Below are positions 35,921 to 46,681 of a DNA stretch of 64,000 bases, piece after piece. The notes under the pieces were generated by a model. That model searched no databases. It worked only from the letters and a program-made list of their open reading frames with translations, and had not been told where the DNA came from. Source of the DNA: Buchnera aphidicola (Nipponaphis monzeni) (GTDB taxonomy: Bacteria; Pseudomonadota; Gammaproteobacteria; Enterobacterales; Enterobacteriaceae); contig NZ_AP019379.1 of the NCBI RefSeq assembly GCF_006741185.1, forward strand, positions 496,001 to 560,000, in the 5' to 3' direction. A program made the position numbers and the translations under genes. How positions within the stretch are numbered: the stretch's first letter is position 1; every line of letters begins with the position of its first letter.

Positions 35921-36150
35921 GTAGATATTTTACCTTCTATAAAAATAAAATTAAGTAATAAAAACTATATTATTATAATATTCGTATTGTTAACATTAAT
36001 AAATTTTATTTGATAATGTTAATAACAAAACATATATATGAATATATTAAGCAAAATATAAAATTGCAATAATAATTTTCGTATAAAAATTAAAAAACTA
36101 ACTACGACTTTTATCATTCACAATAAAATTTTATTTTAATCAATTATATA

Positions 36151-36837
36151 TTAATGAATATGTAGATCATGTATTTCACGTAATTTATTTCTAATTTTTT
36201 TAATAGTTTTATAATAACTTATGCTTTTAAATATTTCTGATCCAATAACAAACGCATCAGCTCCAGCTATAGCAATGCTTCCTATATTACTAATTTTAAT
36301 ACCCCCATCTACTTCTAATAAAATGTTATACATACTATTATCAATTCGTTTTCTTACCTTTTTAATTTTTTCTAAAATAGAAGGAATAAATAATTGACAA
36401 CTAAATCCAGGATTAACAGACATTAATAATATAACATCTAATTTGTCCATAACATAATCTAAAATATTTAGTGGAGTTGAAGGATTTAAAGCCAACCCTG
36501 CTTTACATCCATAATGCTTAATTAATGCTAGCGTTCTATCAACATGATTTGTTGATTCAGGATGGAATGTAATAAAATTAGCTCCGTTATCTGCAAAAAT
36601 AGGAATTAAATTATCAACAGGGCTAGTCATCAAATGTACATCTATTTGAACATTTATATTGTAATCTTTAATCGATTTTAAAACCATAGGTCCTATTGTT
36701 AAATTAGGCACATAATGATTATCCATAACATCAAAATGAATAATATCCCCTCCAGCCTGTAAAACTTTTGTTATTTCCTCTCCTAATTTCGAGAAATCGG
36801 CAGATAAAATTGATGGTAGTATTAAAAATTTTTTCAT
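36151..36837 (-). CDS. rpe: Ribulose-phosphate 3-epimerase
   Basis: This TIM-barrel enzyme of the pentose phosphate pathway interconverts ribulose-5-P and xylulose-5-P. The protein has 228 residues (E. coli 225). Metal ligands H34, D36, H68 and D177 are present (HFDVMDN, DVHLM, EVDGG), and NPGFSCQ forms the phosphate loop. The genes dam and damX, which lie between rpe and aroB in E. coli, are missing; the spacer is 276 bases. Confidence 0.97.
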   Translation of the reverse strand: MKKFLILPSILSADFSKLGEEITKVLQAGGDIIHFDVMDNHYVPNLTIGPMVLKSIKDYNINVQIDVHLMTSPVDNLIPIFADNGANFITFHPESTNHVDRTLALIKHYGCKAGLALNPSTPLNILDYVMDKLDVILLMSVNPGFSCQLFIPSILEKIKKVRKRIDNSMYNILLEVDGGIKISNIGSIAIAGADAFVIGSEIFKSISYYKTIKKIRNKLREIHDLHIH

Positions 36838-37113
36838 ACATTATTACCAATTTTTGACAGTAGTTTTTAATAACAGATAACAATTGTTGAATAATATAAA
36901 CAATTTATGTGCAATGTAAATTAATCAACAAACTATTAAAACAATACGCATTAAATTTATATTAAATATAATTAATGCTAATTATATAATTATTCTAAAA
37001 TTATACTTCTAAAATATTTTTTTATATAAATTAAATATAAAAAATAAATACAACATGTTAATAATTCATTTTTTAGTTTTATTAAAAATAACATTTTATT
37101 TATAATACAAATA

Positions 37114-38196
37114 TTACATACATTTAATAATAGCTTGTTCAACTACTTTAGTATTAACTTTTTCAAAAACTGTAGCTTCTCCTATTTTTATTGGTAATAC
37201 TAATCTTAAATATTCTTCATTAAAAATTTTTTTATCTCTTTTCATTAATAGTACATAAGATTTAACATCCATATTTTTAGGACTTTCTATAGGTAATCCA
37301 ACATTCTTTATTAAATTTATTATACGATAAACATCATTTATATTCATGTGTCCTAAAACATGTGACGTATATGATGCTATTATTATTCCTACTGCTACAG
37401 CTTCTCCATGCAACCATTTATAGTTACTAAAAGATTCAATAGCATGTGCATAAGTATGGCCTAAATTTAATAATACTCTACAACTATTTTCTTTTTCATC
37501 TTCCGAAACTATTAAAGATTTTATCTTACAACATTTTTTAATACAATACATAACAGCCCAATAATCCAAACGTAATACATCTTTATAATATTTTTCTAAC
37601 CAACCAAAGAAATCTAAATCAAACGCTACAGCATATTTGATAACTTCAGATAATCCAGAAATTAATTCTTTTTTTGATAGCGTAGATAAAAATTTTATAT
37701 CAATAATAACTTTGCTTGGTTGCCAAAAAGTACCTATCATATTTTTAGCTAAAACATGATTTACAGCTGTCTTACCTCCTATTGAAGCATCCACTTGTGC
37801 TAATAAAGTTGTAGGAATTTGAATATAATTAATTCCTCTTTGATAAACAGACGCTGCAAAACCTGTTAAATCACCAATAACTCCCCCACCTAATCCAATT
37901 AATTTACAATTTCTATTATAATGACACCTTAATAATTCGGTAATAATAATATCTAATGATTTTAATGTTTTATACTGTTCTCCATCAGGTAAAATAACTT
38001 GATTAGTTTGGACTCCTAAATTTTCTAAATGGCTTACTACTTTATTACTCCAAATGTTAGCTATATTTTCATTAGTAACTAACATTACTTTATCACCTGG
38101 CTTAAAAGGATAAATCATACTATTTTTTTTAAATAAAGAATAACCTATTTTGACAAAATAAGTTCTTGTATTTAAAGGTACTTGTAATACTGTCAT
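37114..38196 (-). CDS. aroB: 3-Dehydroquinate synthase
   Basis: This NAD- and zinc-dependent enzyme converts DAHP to dehydroquinate, the second step to chorismate. The protein has 360 residues (E. coli 362). The NAD site GGGVIGDLTGFAASVYQRG is near 103-121, and NLGHTYAHAIES with a zinc histidine is near 245-256. It follows aroK by 40 bases in one operon. Confidence 0.97.
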   Translation of the reverse strand: MTVLQVPLNTRTYFVKIGYSLFKKNSMIYPFKPGDKVMLVTNENIANIWSNKVVSHLENLGVQTNQVILPDGEQYKTLKSLDIIITELLRCHYNRNCKLIGLGGGVIGDLTGFAASVYQRGINYIQIPTTLLAQVDASIGGKTAVNHVLAKNMIGTFWQPSKVIIDIKFLSTLSKKELISGLSEVIKYAVAFDLDFFGWLEKYYKDVLRLDYWAVMYCIKKCCKIKSLIVSEDEKENSCRVLLNLGHTYAHAIESFSNYKWLHGEAVAVGIIIASYTSHVLGHMNINDVYRIINLIKNVGLPIESPKNMDVKSYVLLMKRDKKIFNEEYLRLVLPIKIGEATVFEKVNTKVVEQAIIKCM

Positions 38197-38236
38197 ATAA
38201 TATTATCCCTTAAATATTTTTTTATTAAATTAACAT

Positions 38237-38758
38237 TTAATATTTTTCTAATATATTAATAATGTATTGAGCTACTATTTTAGGACTTTTAGTATCTGTT
38301 TGAACTATAAAATCAGCAATTTTTTTATATAATGGATTTCTTTTTAAAGCTAAACTCTCTAAAAAAATTTTATTGGATATATTTTCTTGTAATAATGGTC
38401 TTGTTTTATCTTTTTTAGTACGCATTAGTTGTTTTTCTACAGTAGTTTGTAAATAAACAACAATTCCTCTAGACGAAAGTTTATTTCTATTTATCTCAGA
38501 TAATATCGAACCTCCTCCTGTAGCTAATACAATCCCTTGTTTATTTGTTAAATCTTCAAGAATTTTTTCTTCTCGATATCTAAATTTTGTTTCACCTTCT
38601 ACATCAAAAATCCAACTTATATCAACTCCCGCACGTCGTTCAATTTCTTGATCAGAATCATAGAAATCCATACGTAATTTTTGAGCTATATGTCGTCCTA
38701 TAGTACTTTTACCAGCCCCCATAGGGCCGACTAAAAAAATATTTCTGTGTTCTGCCAT
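38237..38758 (-). CDS. aroK: Shikimate kinase I
   Basis: This kinase phosphorylates shikimate, downstream of AroE. The 173 residues match E. coli AroK. The P-loop GPMGAGKST is at 11-19; D34 (YDSDQE) and the FRYREE arginine bind shikimate; the LID RPLLQ segment is near 118-122. It heads the aroK-aroB pair. Confidence 0.97.
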   Translation of the reverse strand: MAEHRNIFLVGPMGAGKSTIGRHIAQKLRMDFYDSDQEIERRAGVDISWIFDVEGETKFRYREEKILEDLTNKQGIVLATGGGSILSEINRNKLSSRGIVVYLQTTVEKQLMRTKKDKTRPLLQENISNKIFLESLALKRNPLYKKIADFIVQTDTKSPKIVAQYIINILEKY

Positions 38759-39450
38759 TTTTTTTATTAATAATAATTTGTTATTGTTAAATAAAATCCA
38801 ATAATTAATTTATTGGTAGTAATTTTTAATTTTCTTAAATACATAAATACACATATGTTGTAGTATAAATATACTTAATATGACCTATAATAAGAAATAT
38901 AAATCTGTAAAATAATTTATTAATATTCATCCTATGATACATAGAATTATTAAAAAATGTTAATTATCCATTTATTATATCTGTTACTTCAAAAAAATGT
39001 AAACAATAGTTTCTAAAAATTATATTATCTCTAGTATTATGAGTATACCAAAAATTACAAATACTATTAATAAATAGTAATATATTGTTACCCATTTAAA
39101 CAATATATTTTTTGTTTTTAAAAATATTATTTTTTTTAATAAATACAATGTATGTATTCAATATATTATTACAAAAAAATTCACAATACCAAAAATTTTC
39201 AATATTAATTTTATACGTAAATTAAAAAAAATAATTACATCTCTACTAAAATAAATATACTTATAAAGTAAATCTACTATATATAAAAATACTTAAATTT
39301 GATATAATACACATTAGAAATAATTAAATTATACTTAAATCACTAATAACAAATTTTTAAATAAAATTTACATACAAGATGTGATTGTTTTACCGTAACA
39401 TTAATTATTTTAAAAAAAAATATTTTGAATTTATCCAAGCGTTAAAAAAA
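38759..39450. other. Gene-free spacer upstream of aroK
   Basis: About 690 bases with no gene; it holds the aroK promoter on the minus strand and that of tRNA-Ser on the plus strand. I see no clear consensus pair for either. Confidence 0.65.
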
Positions 39451-39539
39451 GGTGAGATGTCCGAGAGGCTTAAGGAGCACGCCTGGAAAGTGTGTATACG
39501 TTATAATTCGTATCAAGGGTTCGAATCCCTTTCTCACCA
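39451..39539 (+). tRNA. serW: tRNA-Ser (anticodon GGA)
   Basis: An 89-base class II tRNA with a long variable arm. The acceptor GGTGAGA and TCTCACC pair fully, the anticodon loop CTGGAAA gives GGA (reads UCC and UCU), and the sequence is close to E. coli tRNA-Ser(GGA). CCA is not encoded. Confidence 0.97.
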
Positions 39540-40062
39540 TTAAAAATATATTTAATCACTTACATATTAAAAATATAAGTAATATTTTATAACTAAAATA
39601 ATTTTTTACATTGTTTTAATAATAAAATTTTTTTATAATAAAATTATCTTTTATATACTTAAAACTTATTTCAAAAACGTTTGATATAAAATATAAATAT
39701 TCAATTAAAATTAAATTAATTACTATTTATAGTATAAAAAATACATATAATATAATATAATATGTATATCTAACAAAAATTAGAATAAATAATTTTAAGT
39801 GTTATATAACTAATTATTTATTAACCGCTCTTTTTAAGAAATATTATAAAAAAATTTAAATGTTTTAAATAGAAAATATTTTTTTATAATTATAAAAAAC
39901 ATATATACGTAATATTAAAGAATTTAAAAATATAAAAAATATGTTTTAATAACAAATTAAAAACATAAATAATATTAAATTAAATAATAACATTATTTTT
40001 TATAAATGAGATCACATTAAATAATACTATTTTTATAACATGTAATAAATTATTTAATAATG
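39540..40062. other. Gene-free spacer between tRNA-Ser and nfuA
   Basis: About 520 bases, almost only A and T, with no reading frame or structured RNA that I can recognise. Confidence 0.65.
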
Positions 40063-40638
40063 TTAATAATAAGAATGTCGTCCATATTCATGTTTAGTAA
40101 TATCTTTAACTTCTGACAATTCACTAAAATTTAGCAACAACTGTTTTTCTATTCCTTCTTTAAAAGTCTGACTAGACATAGAACATCCATTACATCCTCC
40201 ATGAAATTTTAAACGTGCACAACCCTCTTTTGTAATCTCAATTAAAACAACTTTACCTCCATGTTTAGATAATTCTACATTAATTTTAGATTGTATAAAA
40301 TATTCAACTCTATCATTTAAACTAGATTGTTTTGTAGGAGGTTTTAATTTTACATAAGGTGCTTTAAGAAGTAATTCATATTGAGTATTATTATAAACTA
40401 AATCAATACTAGAATCTTTCAAATATTTAGCAATTTTGCAATTAATAAATATATTAAAATTTGTGAACTGCAATTGAATATCATCATTCGTAAGCTCTTT
40501 ATCAGAACAATATGTTAAACCACAATCAGCATAATATGTTCCAGGATTTAAAACAAAAATTCTAATATTAGTACCTTTTTTTTCCTTTTTTAACAAATTA
40601 CTAAGATAATTTTCTGCTTTATTAGATATTATTAACAT
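40063..40638 (-). CDS. nfuA: Fe-S carrier protein NfuA
   Basis: NfuA delivers 4Fe-4S clusters to apoproteins. From MLIISNKAE the protein has 191 residues, as E. coli. An A-type carrier-like N-terminal domain is followed by the Nfu domain with the cluster-binding CNGC near 149-152. The C-terminal GRHSYY matches E. coli GEHSYY. The ATG five codons upstream is possible but not supported by alignment. It is divergent from bioH. Confidence 0.95.
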   Translation of the reverse strand: MLIISNKAENYLSNLLKKEKKGTNIRIFVLNPGTYYADCGLTYCSDKELTNDDIQLQFTNFNIFINCKIAKYLKDSSIDLVYNNTQYELLLKAPYVKLKPPTKQSSLNDRVEYFIQSKINVELSKHGGKVVLIEITKEGCARLKFHGGCNGCSMSSQTFKEGIEKQLLLNFSELSEVKDITKHEYGRHSYY

Positions 40639-40800
40639 GATACACTTTCGCAAATAGAATATTTTATTAATTTTAACATAATTAAAAAAATAAAAAACTT
40701 AATAATTTAAGATTGTTCTTTATTTTAAAGACAATAAATAATATTAAAGTCTTTTTAAAATAATAAAACATATATAATAATATTTAATATTACAAAATTT

Positions 40801-41586
40801 ATGAAAACTTTTCGTTGGGATATAAGAGGTCAAGGGAAAATTAATATAGTATTATTACATGGATGGGGGATAAACTATAATATTTGGGATGCAATTATTA
40901 ATACACTTTCTTCAAAATTTAAATGTTACATAATAGATTTGCCTGGATTTGGAAAAAATATAAATTATCCTTTTATGAATATTAAAAAATTAACAAATAT
41001 GTTAATATCAAAATTACCTAAAAATTCTATTTGGTTAGGTTGGTCTATGGGGGCACTAATTATAAACTATATGAATATAAAATTTGAGAAAAATATACAT
41101 GCTATAATTAATATATGTTATTCACCATGTTTTATACAAAAAAATGATTGGGTAGGAATTCCAATTAATATTCTTCAAAATTTTTTTAATCAAATTAAAC
41201 ATAATTATTATAAAACAATATCTCAATTCTTAAAGTCACAAGTACCAATAAATAAATTTTTAAATAACAATTTTATTTTAAATAATATAATTAAAAATTT
41301 ATTAATACAACCTAAACCTTCTATTTTTACACTTGAAAAATATTTAAATATAATTATTAATATTGATTTAAGAAAATATTTATCAAAATTTACTACTCCC
41401 TCGTTAAGTTTATATGGAGAATTAGATATGTTAGTACAGCACCGTATAACAAAAAATATTAACAAATTATACCCAAAAAACTATTCATACATTATTAAAA
41501 AATCAGGTCATATACCGTTTATTTCACATCCTGAAGCCACTGTTCAAAAAATGTTATTATTTATAAAAAATGTTATAAAAAATTAA
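40801..41586 (+). CDS. bioH: Pimeloyl-ACP methyl ester esterase BioH
   Basis: BioH frees pimeloyl-ACP for biotin synthesis. This alpha/beta hydrolase has 261 residues (E. coli 256). The catalytic triad is S82 (LGWSMG), D209 (GELDML) and H237 (SGHIPFISHP), and the oxyanion HGWG is near 20-23. In E. coli bioH lies near nfuA, which supports the call. No other biotin gene is in the window, so whether the pathway is whole cannot be told here. Confidence 0.92.
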   Translation: MKTFRWDIRGQGKINIVLLHGWGINYNIWDAIINTLSSKFKCYIIDLPGFGKNINYPFMNIKKLTNMLISKLPKNSIWLGWSMGALIINYMNIKFEKNIHAIINICYSPCFIQKNDWVGIPINILQNFFNQIKHNYYKTISQFLKSQVPINKFLNNNFILNNIIKNLLIQPKPSIFTLEKYLNIIINIDLRKYLSKFTTPSLSLYGELDMLVQHRITKNINKLYPKNYSYIIKKSGHIPFISHPEATVQKMLLFIKNVIKN

Positions 41587-41703
41587 TATTGCAAAAAAAA
41601 ATATTTAAAATACACATTAATAACAAAATACACTTTAAACCGTTACATATATAATACACTATATTCAATCTAGCACTTAAATAATGTTTATAAAAAGTTA
41701 TTT

Positions 41704-41728
41704 ATAAAAATTTATATAAAATTTTTAT
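41704..41728. terminator. Hairpin between convergent bioH and ssb
   Basis: A perfect 10-bp AT-only inverted repeat (arms 41704-41713 and 41719-41728, 5-base loop) lies between the two stop codons. It is placed as a shared terminator, but without G-C pairs the support is weak. Confidence 0.3.
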
Positions 41729-41748
41729 ATATAATATTCTATTTTACT

Positions 41749-42279
41749 TTAAAAGGGTATTTCGTCATCAAATTCTGATTCTATATCACTGCTTCTAGAA
41801 AGATCTTTTTTTAAATAATGATGTTGATCTGTATTAATCGATACTTTATTTCTGTTTGTTTTCTTTGTTTGATTGCTAGCAGAAGCATTTGCAGAAGAAT
41901 CTGATAATTTAGATGCAGAAGCACTGGCAACTCGAGTACCAAGCATTTGCATTGTTCCACCAATGTTTACAACAATTTCTGTAATGTAACGTTCTACACC
42001 ATTTTGATCTTGCCATTTCCTAGTTTGTAAAGAACCTTCTATATATACTTGAGAACCTTTATGTAAATATTCTTTTGCAATTTCTGCTAATTTACTAAAT
42101 ATTACCACTCGATGCCACTCTGTTCTTTCTTTCATTTCACCTGTATTTTTATCTTTCCAAAATTCTGAGGTAGCTAAATTAATATTAGTAACTGCACTAC
42201 CATTCGGCATATAACGAATTTCTGGATCTTGTCCTAAATGACCAATTATAATAACTTTGTTAACACCTCTACTAGCCAT
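41749..42279 (-). CDS. ssb: Single-stranded DNA-binding protein
   Basis: SSB coats single-stranded DNA in replication and repair. The 176 residues (E. coli 178) comprise an OB fold to about 110 ([20 protein letters not shown] start), a Ser/Ala/Asn-rich linker, and the acidic tip DDEIPF that binds partner proteins. Convergent with bioH and divergent from dnaB. Confidence 0.97.
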   Translation of the reverse strand: MASRGVNKVIIIGHLGQDPEIRYMPNGSAVTNINLATSEFWKDKNTGEMKERTEWHRVVIFSKLAEIAKEYLHKGSQVYIEGSLQTRKWQDQNGVERYITEIVVNIGGTMQMLGTRVASASASKLSDSSANASASNQTKKTNRNKVSINTDQHHYLKKDLSRSSDIESEFDDEIPF

Positions 42280-43297
42280 ACTAAATAATCCTCTAATGTT
42301 CTCAAATAAATTTACACAAAAAAATATTATTTCAAAATTATTTAAAAAATTATATTTAAAAAATTTAATTTAATTATATAAACCACTTTTAAAAAAATAT
42401 TGTAGACGCAATATATAAGAAATCTAACTACACTATTTTATATATCTATATATTTATATATTTATATATTATAGTTATAATAATCATATTTTTTATACTT
42501 TAAACAAAAAAAATTACATATCAAATATATGACTTAATTGTTGTATTATAATTCATTTTATAAATATAGGCAATTTTTTAATAACTACTCACATATTTTT
42601 TAAAATAAATTCATTGTTTAATTAAATATTAAAATAGTAATATTTTTAATAAAATGTTTTTTTATAAATTTCTTTTAAAGATATCATTTAAATAACATTT
42701 AAACAATTTGTTTATAATAATATTATAATAAAAAAAGTAACAATTAATATACTTATTAATAACAAATACTAATTTTAGTTATATAATTAAAAAACTTAAA
42801 AAAAATTATTATATACTATCCACTATATTTTTAAATATTAAAAAAATGAATTGAAATGTAAACATATTATTACTCATATTATTAACATTAAATAATGTTT
42901 ATTAATTTTAATAATATTAGAAACATATTAAAAATTAAAATTTGTATATTATATTGCTATATATATAAAACTCTTAAATACATATCAAATATATATCTAT
43001 TTGAAACTTTTAAAAAAACTAAAACTTAGTTTTTATATTACGTAAGATTTAATTAACATTATTTTCAAATAAAAAACACTTAGCATTATCCTAATATAGG
43101 ATATTTTTTTTAAAAAAAAATGTTTTTTACTAACAATGATATCTTATTTTTTAAATAAAAATGTAATTTAATCATATTAATACATCATTTTAAAAAGTAA
43201 TTTAATATTTAAGAACATCGATAAAATACATTCCAATCTTATTCTATATTAATATTTAACTTAACAGATACCTATAATTTTTGGTATGTTATAACAC
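42280..43297. other. Gene-free divergent spacer between ssb and dnaB
   Basis: About 1 kb of AT-rich DNA with no gene. It must contain the divergent promoters of ssb and dnaB. Long T-run/A-run palindromes occur near 43105-43125. I find no DnaA-box cluster or other sign of an origin. Confidence 0.65.
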
Positions 43298-44698
43298 ATG
43301 GACAAAAAAAAAATATCTAAAAAAAAATATAATAATCATACATACGGATTTAAAATACTTCCACATTCTTTAGAAGCTGAACAATCTGTTTTAGGAGGAT
43401 TAATGCTTGACAACGAACGTTGGGATACTGTTTCAGAACGTATAGTAGCTGATGATTTCTTTAATCAACAACACCAAATCATATTTAAAGAAATGCAACA
43501 TTTATTAGATTTAGGACGACCTATTGATTTAATAACTCTTTCGGAATCTCTTGAACATAATGGAAAATTAGAAAAAGTAGGTCACTTTTCCTATTTAGCA
43601 GAACTATCTAAAAACACACCTAGTACAGCTAATATCACTGCATATGCTGACATAGTAAGAGAACGAGCTATGGTCAGAGAAATTATTACCGTAGGTAACA
43701 ACATAGTTAATGAAGGATATAATTTACAAGGAAAAAAAAGTGAAGATTTATTAGATTATGCTGAATCTAATGTTTTTAAAATCGCAGAAAAAAGACTAAA
43801 AAAAGATTCTGGACCAAAAAATATAGAACAAATTTTAGATGCTACTATTACTAATATTGAAAAACTTTTCAAAAATCCTATTAACGGAGTAACTGGAATT
43901 AATACAGGATATCAAGATCTTAATAAAAAAACCGCTGGACTACAACGATCAGAATTAATTATTATAGCTGCTAGACCATCTATGGGAAAAACTACCTTTG
44001 CAATGAATTTATGTGAAAATATAGCTATGATTTATAATAAACCGGTATTAATTTTTAGTTTAGAGATGCCAGTTGAACAAATAATGATACGTATGTTAGC
44101 TTCATTATCTAGAGTAAATCAAACACATATTCGAACAGGACAACTTAACGATGAAGATTGGTCTAGAATATCTGGAACTATAAACATTTTATTAAAGAAA
44201 AAAAATATTTATATTGACGATTCATCAGGATTAACTCCTGGAGAAGTACGTTCTAGAGCTAGAAAAATTTATCGAGAAAATAAAGGGTTAAGCTTAATTA
44301 TGATAGACTATTTACAATTAATGAGAGTTCCATACTTATCAGAAAACAGAACATTAGAAATAGCAGAAATTTCACGTACTTTAAAATCTTTAGCAAAAGA
44401 ATTACAAGTACCTATAATTGCATTATCACAATTAAATCGTGCATTAGAACAACGTTCGGACAAACGACCTGTAAATTCAGATTTAAGAGAATCTGGTTCT
44501 TTAGAGCAAGATGCTGACCTAATAATGTTTATTTACCGTGATGAAGTTTATCATGAAGATAGTGACTTAAAAGGAATAGCTGAAATTATTATAGGTAAAC
44601 ATAGAAATGGTCCTATAGGCACTATTCGATTAACATTTAATGGACATTGGTCTAGATTCGATAATTATGCAGGCCAATACTCTGAAAAAAGTACATAA
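43298..44698 (+). CDS. dnaB: Replicative DNA helicase DnaB
   Basis: DnaB unwinds DNA at the fork as a hexamer. The protein has 466 residues (E. coli 471). The N-terminal primase-binding domain starts at LPHSLEAEQSVLGG; the RecA-like domain has Walker A ARPSMGKTT at 225-233 and Walker B LIMIDYLQLM near 315-325. Tracts of A10 and A9 lie in the first 12 codons (MDKKKISKKK). A terminator-like hairpin follows the stop. Confidence 0.97.
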   Translation: MDKKKISKKKYNNHTYGFKILPHSLEAEQSVLGGLMLDNERWDTVSERIVADDFFNQQHQIIFKEMQHLLDLGRPIDLITLSESLEHNGKLEKVGHFSYLAELSKNTPSTANITAYADIVRERAMVREIITVGNNIVNEGYNLQGKKSEDLLDYAESNVFKIAEKRLKKDSGPKNIEQILDATITNIEKLFKNPINGVTGINTGYQDLNKKTAGLQRSELIIIAARPSMGKTTFAMNLCENIAMIYNKPVLIFSLEMPVEQIMIRMLASLSRVNQTHIRTGQLNDEDWSRISGTINILLKKKNIYIDDSSGLTPGEVRSRARKIYRENKGLSLIMIDYLQLMRVPYLSENRTLEIAEISRTLKSLAKELQVPIIALSQLNRALEQRSDKRPVNSDLRESGSLEQDADLIMFIYRDEVYHEDSDLKGIAEIIIGKHRNGPIGTIRLTFNGHWSRFDNYAGQYSEKST

Positions 44699-44703
44699 AA
44701 AAA

Positions 44704-44752
44704 TTTTTTATTAAAATGATCATATTTAATAAAAAATGATTTTTTATTTTTG
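44704..44752 (+). terminator. Terminator after dnaB
   Basis: A perfect 12-bp stem (arms 44704-44715 and 44725-44736, 9-base loop) begins six bases after the dnaB stop and is followed by a T-rich stretch. The stem is AT-only, which is usual for this genome. Confidence 0.55.
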
Positions 44753-45257
44753 TAAATGATTTACTTCTTTTACATTAATAATATTTAAAATAAAATAAAC
44801 AATTGTATATTTAATATACTATTTTTATAAATATTATTTATCCATAATTATTTAACGTATTTTTAAATAAGCACACCACACATTTTTAAAACATATTTTA
44901 TCATTCTAACAAATACATATATGTAATAAAATTACAAATATATATAGTTTATATATAATTTATGAGTATCTAAAAAAATGTTTATATTAGATACAATAAC
45001 TATTGAAAAACAATTTAAATACATACTTAAATTAAACGTTTTAATTGTTTATAATACTATTTAATATAAATTAAATAGTATTATAAACATAAAAATCATT
45101 TTAAAAAAATTTGTTTAATTTAAATATTTTTTATTTATATAACAAATATCATCAATATTAATTGTTGAAAATATATTTTAAAAATGCAAAAATACATCTA
45201 AAACAATTTTTAAAAAAAATTAAACACTATCAAAACAATAATATGTAAATATAAATT
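44753..45257. other. Gene-free spacer between dnaB and gshB
   Basis: About 500 bases with no gene, containing the long inverted repeat listed next. dnaB and gshB are not neighbours in E. coli, so this spacer marks an ancient join. Confidence 0.6.
45047..45088. repeat. Perfect 19-bp inverted repeat
   Basis: Arms 45047-45065 and 45070-45088 are perfect reverse complements of 19 bases, with a 4-base loop ATAA. The loop and stem would make a very stable hairpin for such AT-rich DNA. It stands about 170 bases upstream of gshB. It could be a terminator, a transcript-end stabiliser or a cruciform site; no T-run follows. Confidence 0.8.
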
Positions 45258-46223
45258 ATGAACATTAAATTAGGTGTAATAATGGATCCTATTAATACAA
45301 TTAATAAAGAAAAGGATTCAACAATTGCTGTTTTAATAGCAGCACAAGAAAGAAATTATCAAATTTACTATATAAAAATAAATGATTTATACCTGTATTC
45401 AGGAAAGTCTTACGCAACTACTAAACGGATTACCTTTTTCAAAAATTGTCAACAATGGTTTTCATTGAATAAGCAACAAGAAATTCCATTATCTTTTTTA
45501 GATGTTATTTTGATTAGAAAAAATCCTCCATTTGATTTAACATTTCTTTACGCTACGCAAATACTTGAATTTGCTGAGAAACAAGAAAATGTACTAATGA
45601 TTAATAAACCTAAAAGTTTGAGGGATTGTAATGAAAAAATATTTGCAAGTTATTTTACAAAAATTATTCCAAATACTTTAATTACAAATAAAACATTACA
45701 AATTAAAAATTTTTACAAAAAATATAAGGATATTATCTTTAAACCATTAGATGGAATGGGAGGATCTTCTATTTTTCGTGTTAAGCCCAATGATCCTAAT
45801 TTTTCTGTAATTATAGAAACAATGACTAAAAATAATACTTCATACTGTATGGTACAATCTTATATACCAGATATAAAAAATGGAGATAAAAGAATATTAA
45901 TTCTACATGGTCATCCTATTCCATATTGTTTAGCTAGAATACCTCAAAATAATGAAACTAGAGGTAATTTAGCCGCAGGAGGAAAGGCCCGACCTCAACA
46001 ATTAGATGAAAATGATTATAAAATATCTAATATAATTTCGCCTATATTACAAAAAAAAGGTTTATTATTTGTAGGAATAGATGTTATAGGTAAAAAACTT
46101 ACAGAAATTAATGTAACAAGTCCTACCGGAATTTGCGAAATAGAAAAGTTTTTTTCTATTTCAATCACTAAAATTTTTCTAAAAGGAATTGAAAAATTAC
46201 TAAAAAAAAATAAAATTAACTAA
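45258..46223 (+). CDS. gshB: Glutathione synthetase
   Basis: This ATP-grasp enzyme joins gamma-glutamylcysteine and glycine. The protein has 321 residues (E. coli 316). DPINTINKEKDST near the start, the ATP-grasp KPLDGMGGSSIFRV near 158-171, and ETRGNLAAGGKA near 235-246 are diagnostic. In E. coli gshB is followed by yqgE and ruvX; yqgE is missing here. Confidence 0.97.
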   Translation: MNIKLGVIMDPINTINKEKDSTIAVLIAAQERNYQIYYIKINDLYLYSGKSYATTKRITFFKNCQQWFSLNKQQEIPLSFLDVILIRKNPPFDLTFLYATQILEFAEKQENVLMINKPKSLRDCNEKIFASYFTKIIPNTLITNKTLQIKNFYKKYKDIIFKPLDGMGGSSIFRVKPNDPNFSVIIETMTKNNTSYCMVQSYIPDIKNGDKRILILHGHPIPYCLARIPQNNETRGNLAAGGKARPQQLDENDYKISNIISPILQKKGLLFVGIDVIGKKLTEINVTSPTGICEIEKFFSISITKIFLKGIEKLLKKNKIN

Positions 46224-46681
46224 ATAAATTATAATATAAATGATATATTCTATATACAATAAATATATACAAATAACATCTAACAATTAGTACAAAAATA
46301 TTACTAATATTTATACAAAACTATTATCATTAATAATTGTGTTATTTATAAAATTTATTACTACTAATAATATTTAATATTATTAAAATTTACTTCATGT
46401 ATTTTTATATAAAAAAATTAATTTAGTACATATTAAAATAATATTTTATTTATATTTTTAATATCTTAAAAATAACGACAATGTTTCAAATAAAAAATAT
46501 ATAAAAAATAATATTTTTATAAGTTTAATTAATAATTAACCTTAATTAAAGTACAAATTAATTGCAATGAATATTGCAAAAAAACTTAATTATATTTATC
46601 TATTTTATAAAATTAAAAATTAACATCATCATGTTAATATACATAAATACATAAAAATTTTTAAATATTGGACATATAATA
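46224..46681. other. Gene-free spacer between gshB and ruvX
   Basis: About 460 AT-rich bases at the place of E. coli yqgE. No remnant can be recognised. Confidence 0.6.

Noticed and set aside
42280-43297. Replication origin next to dnaB
   Set aside because: No DnaA-box cluster, no gidA/dnaA/dnaN context; just an AT-rich spacer.
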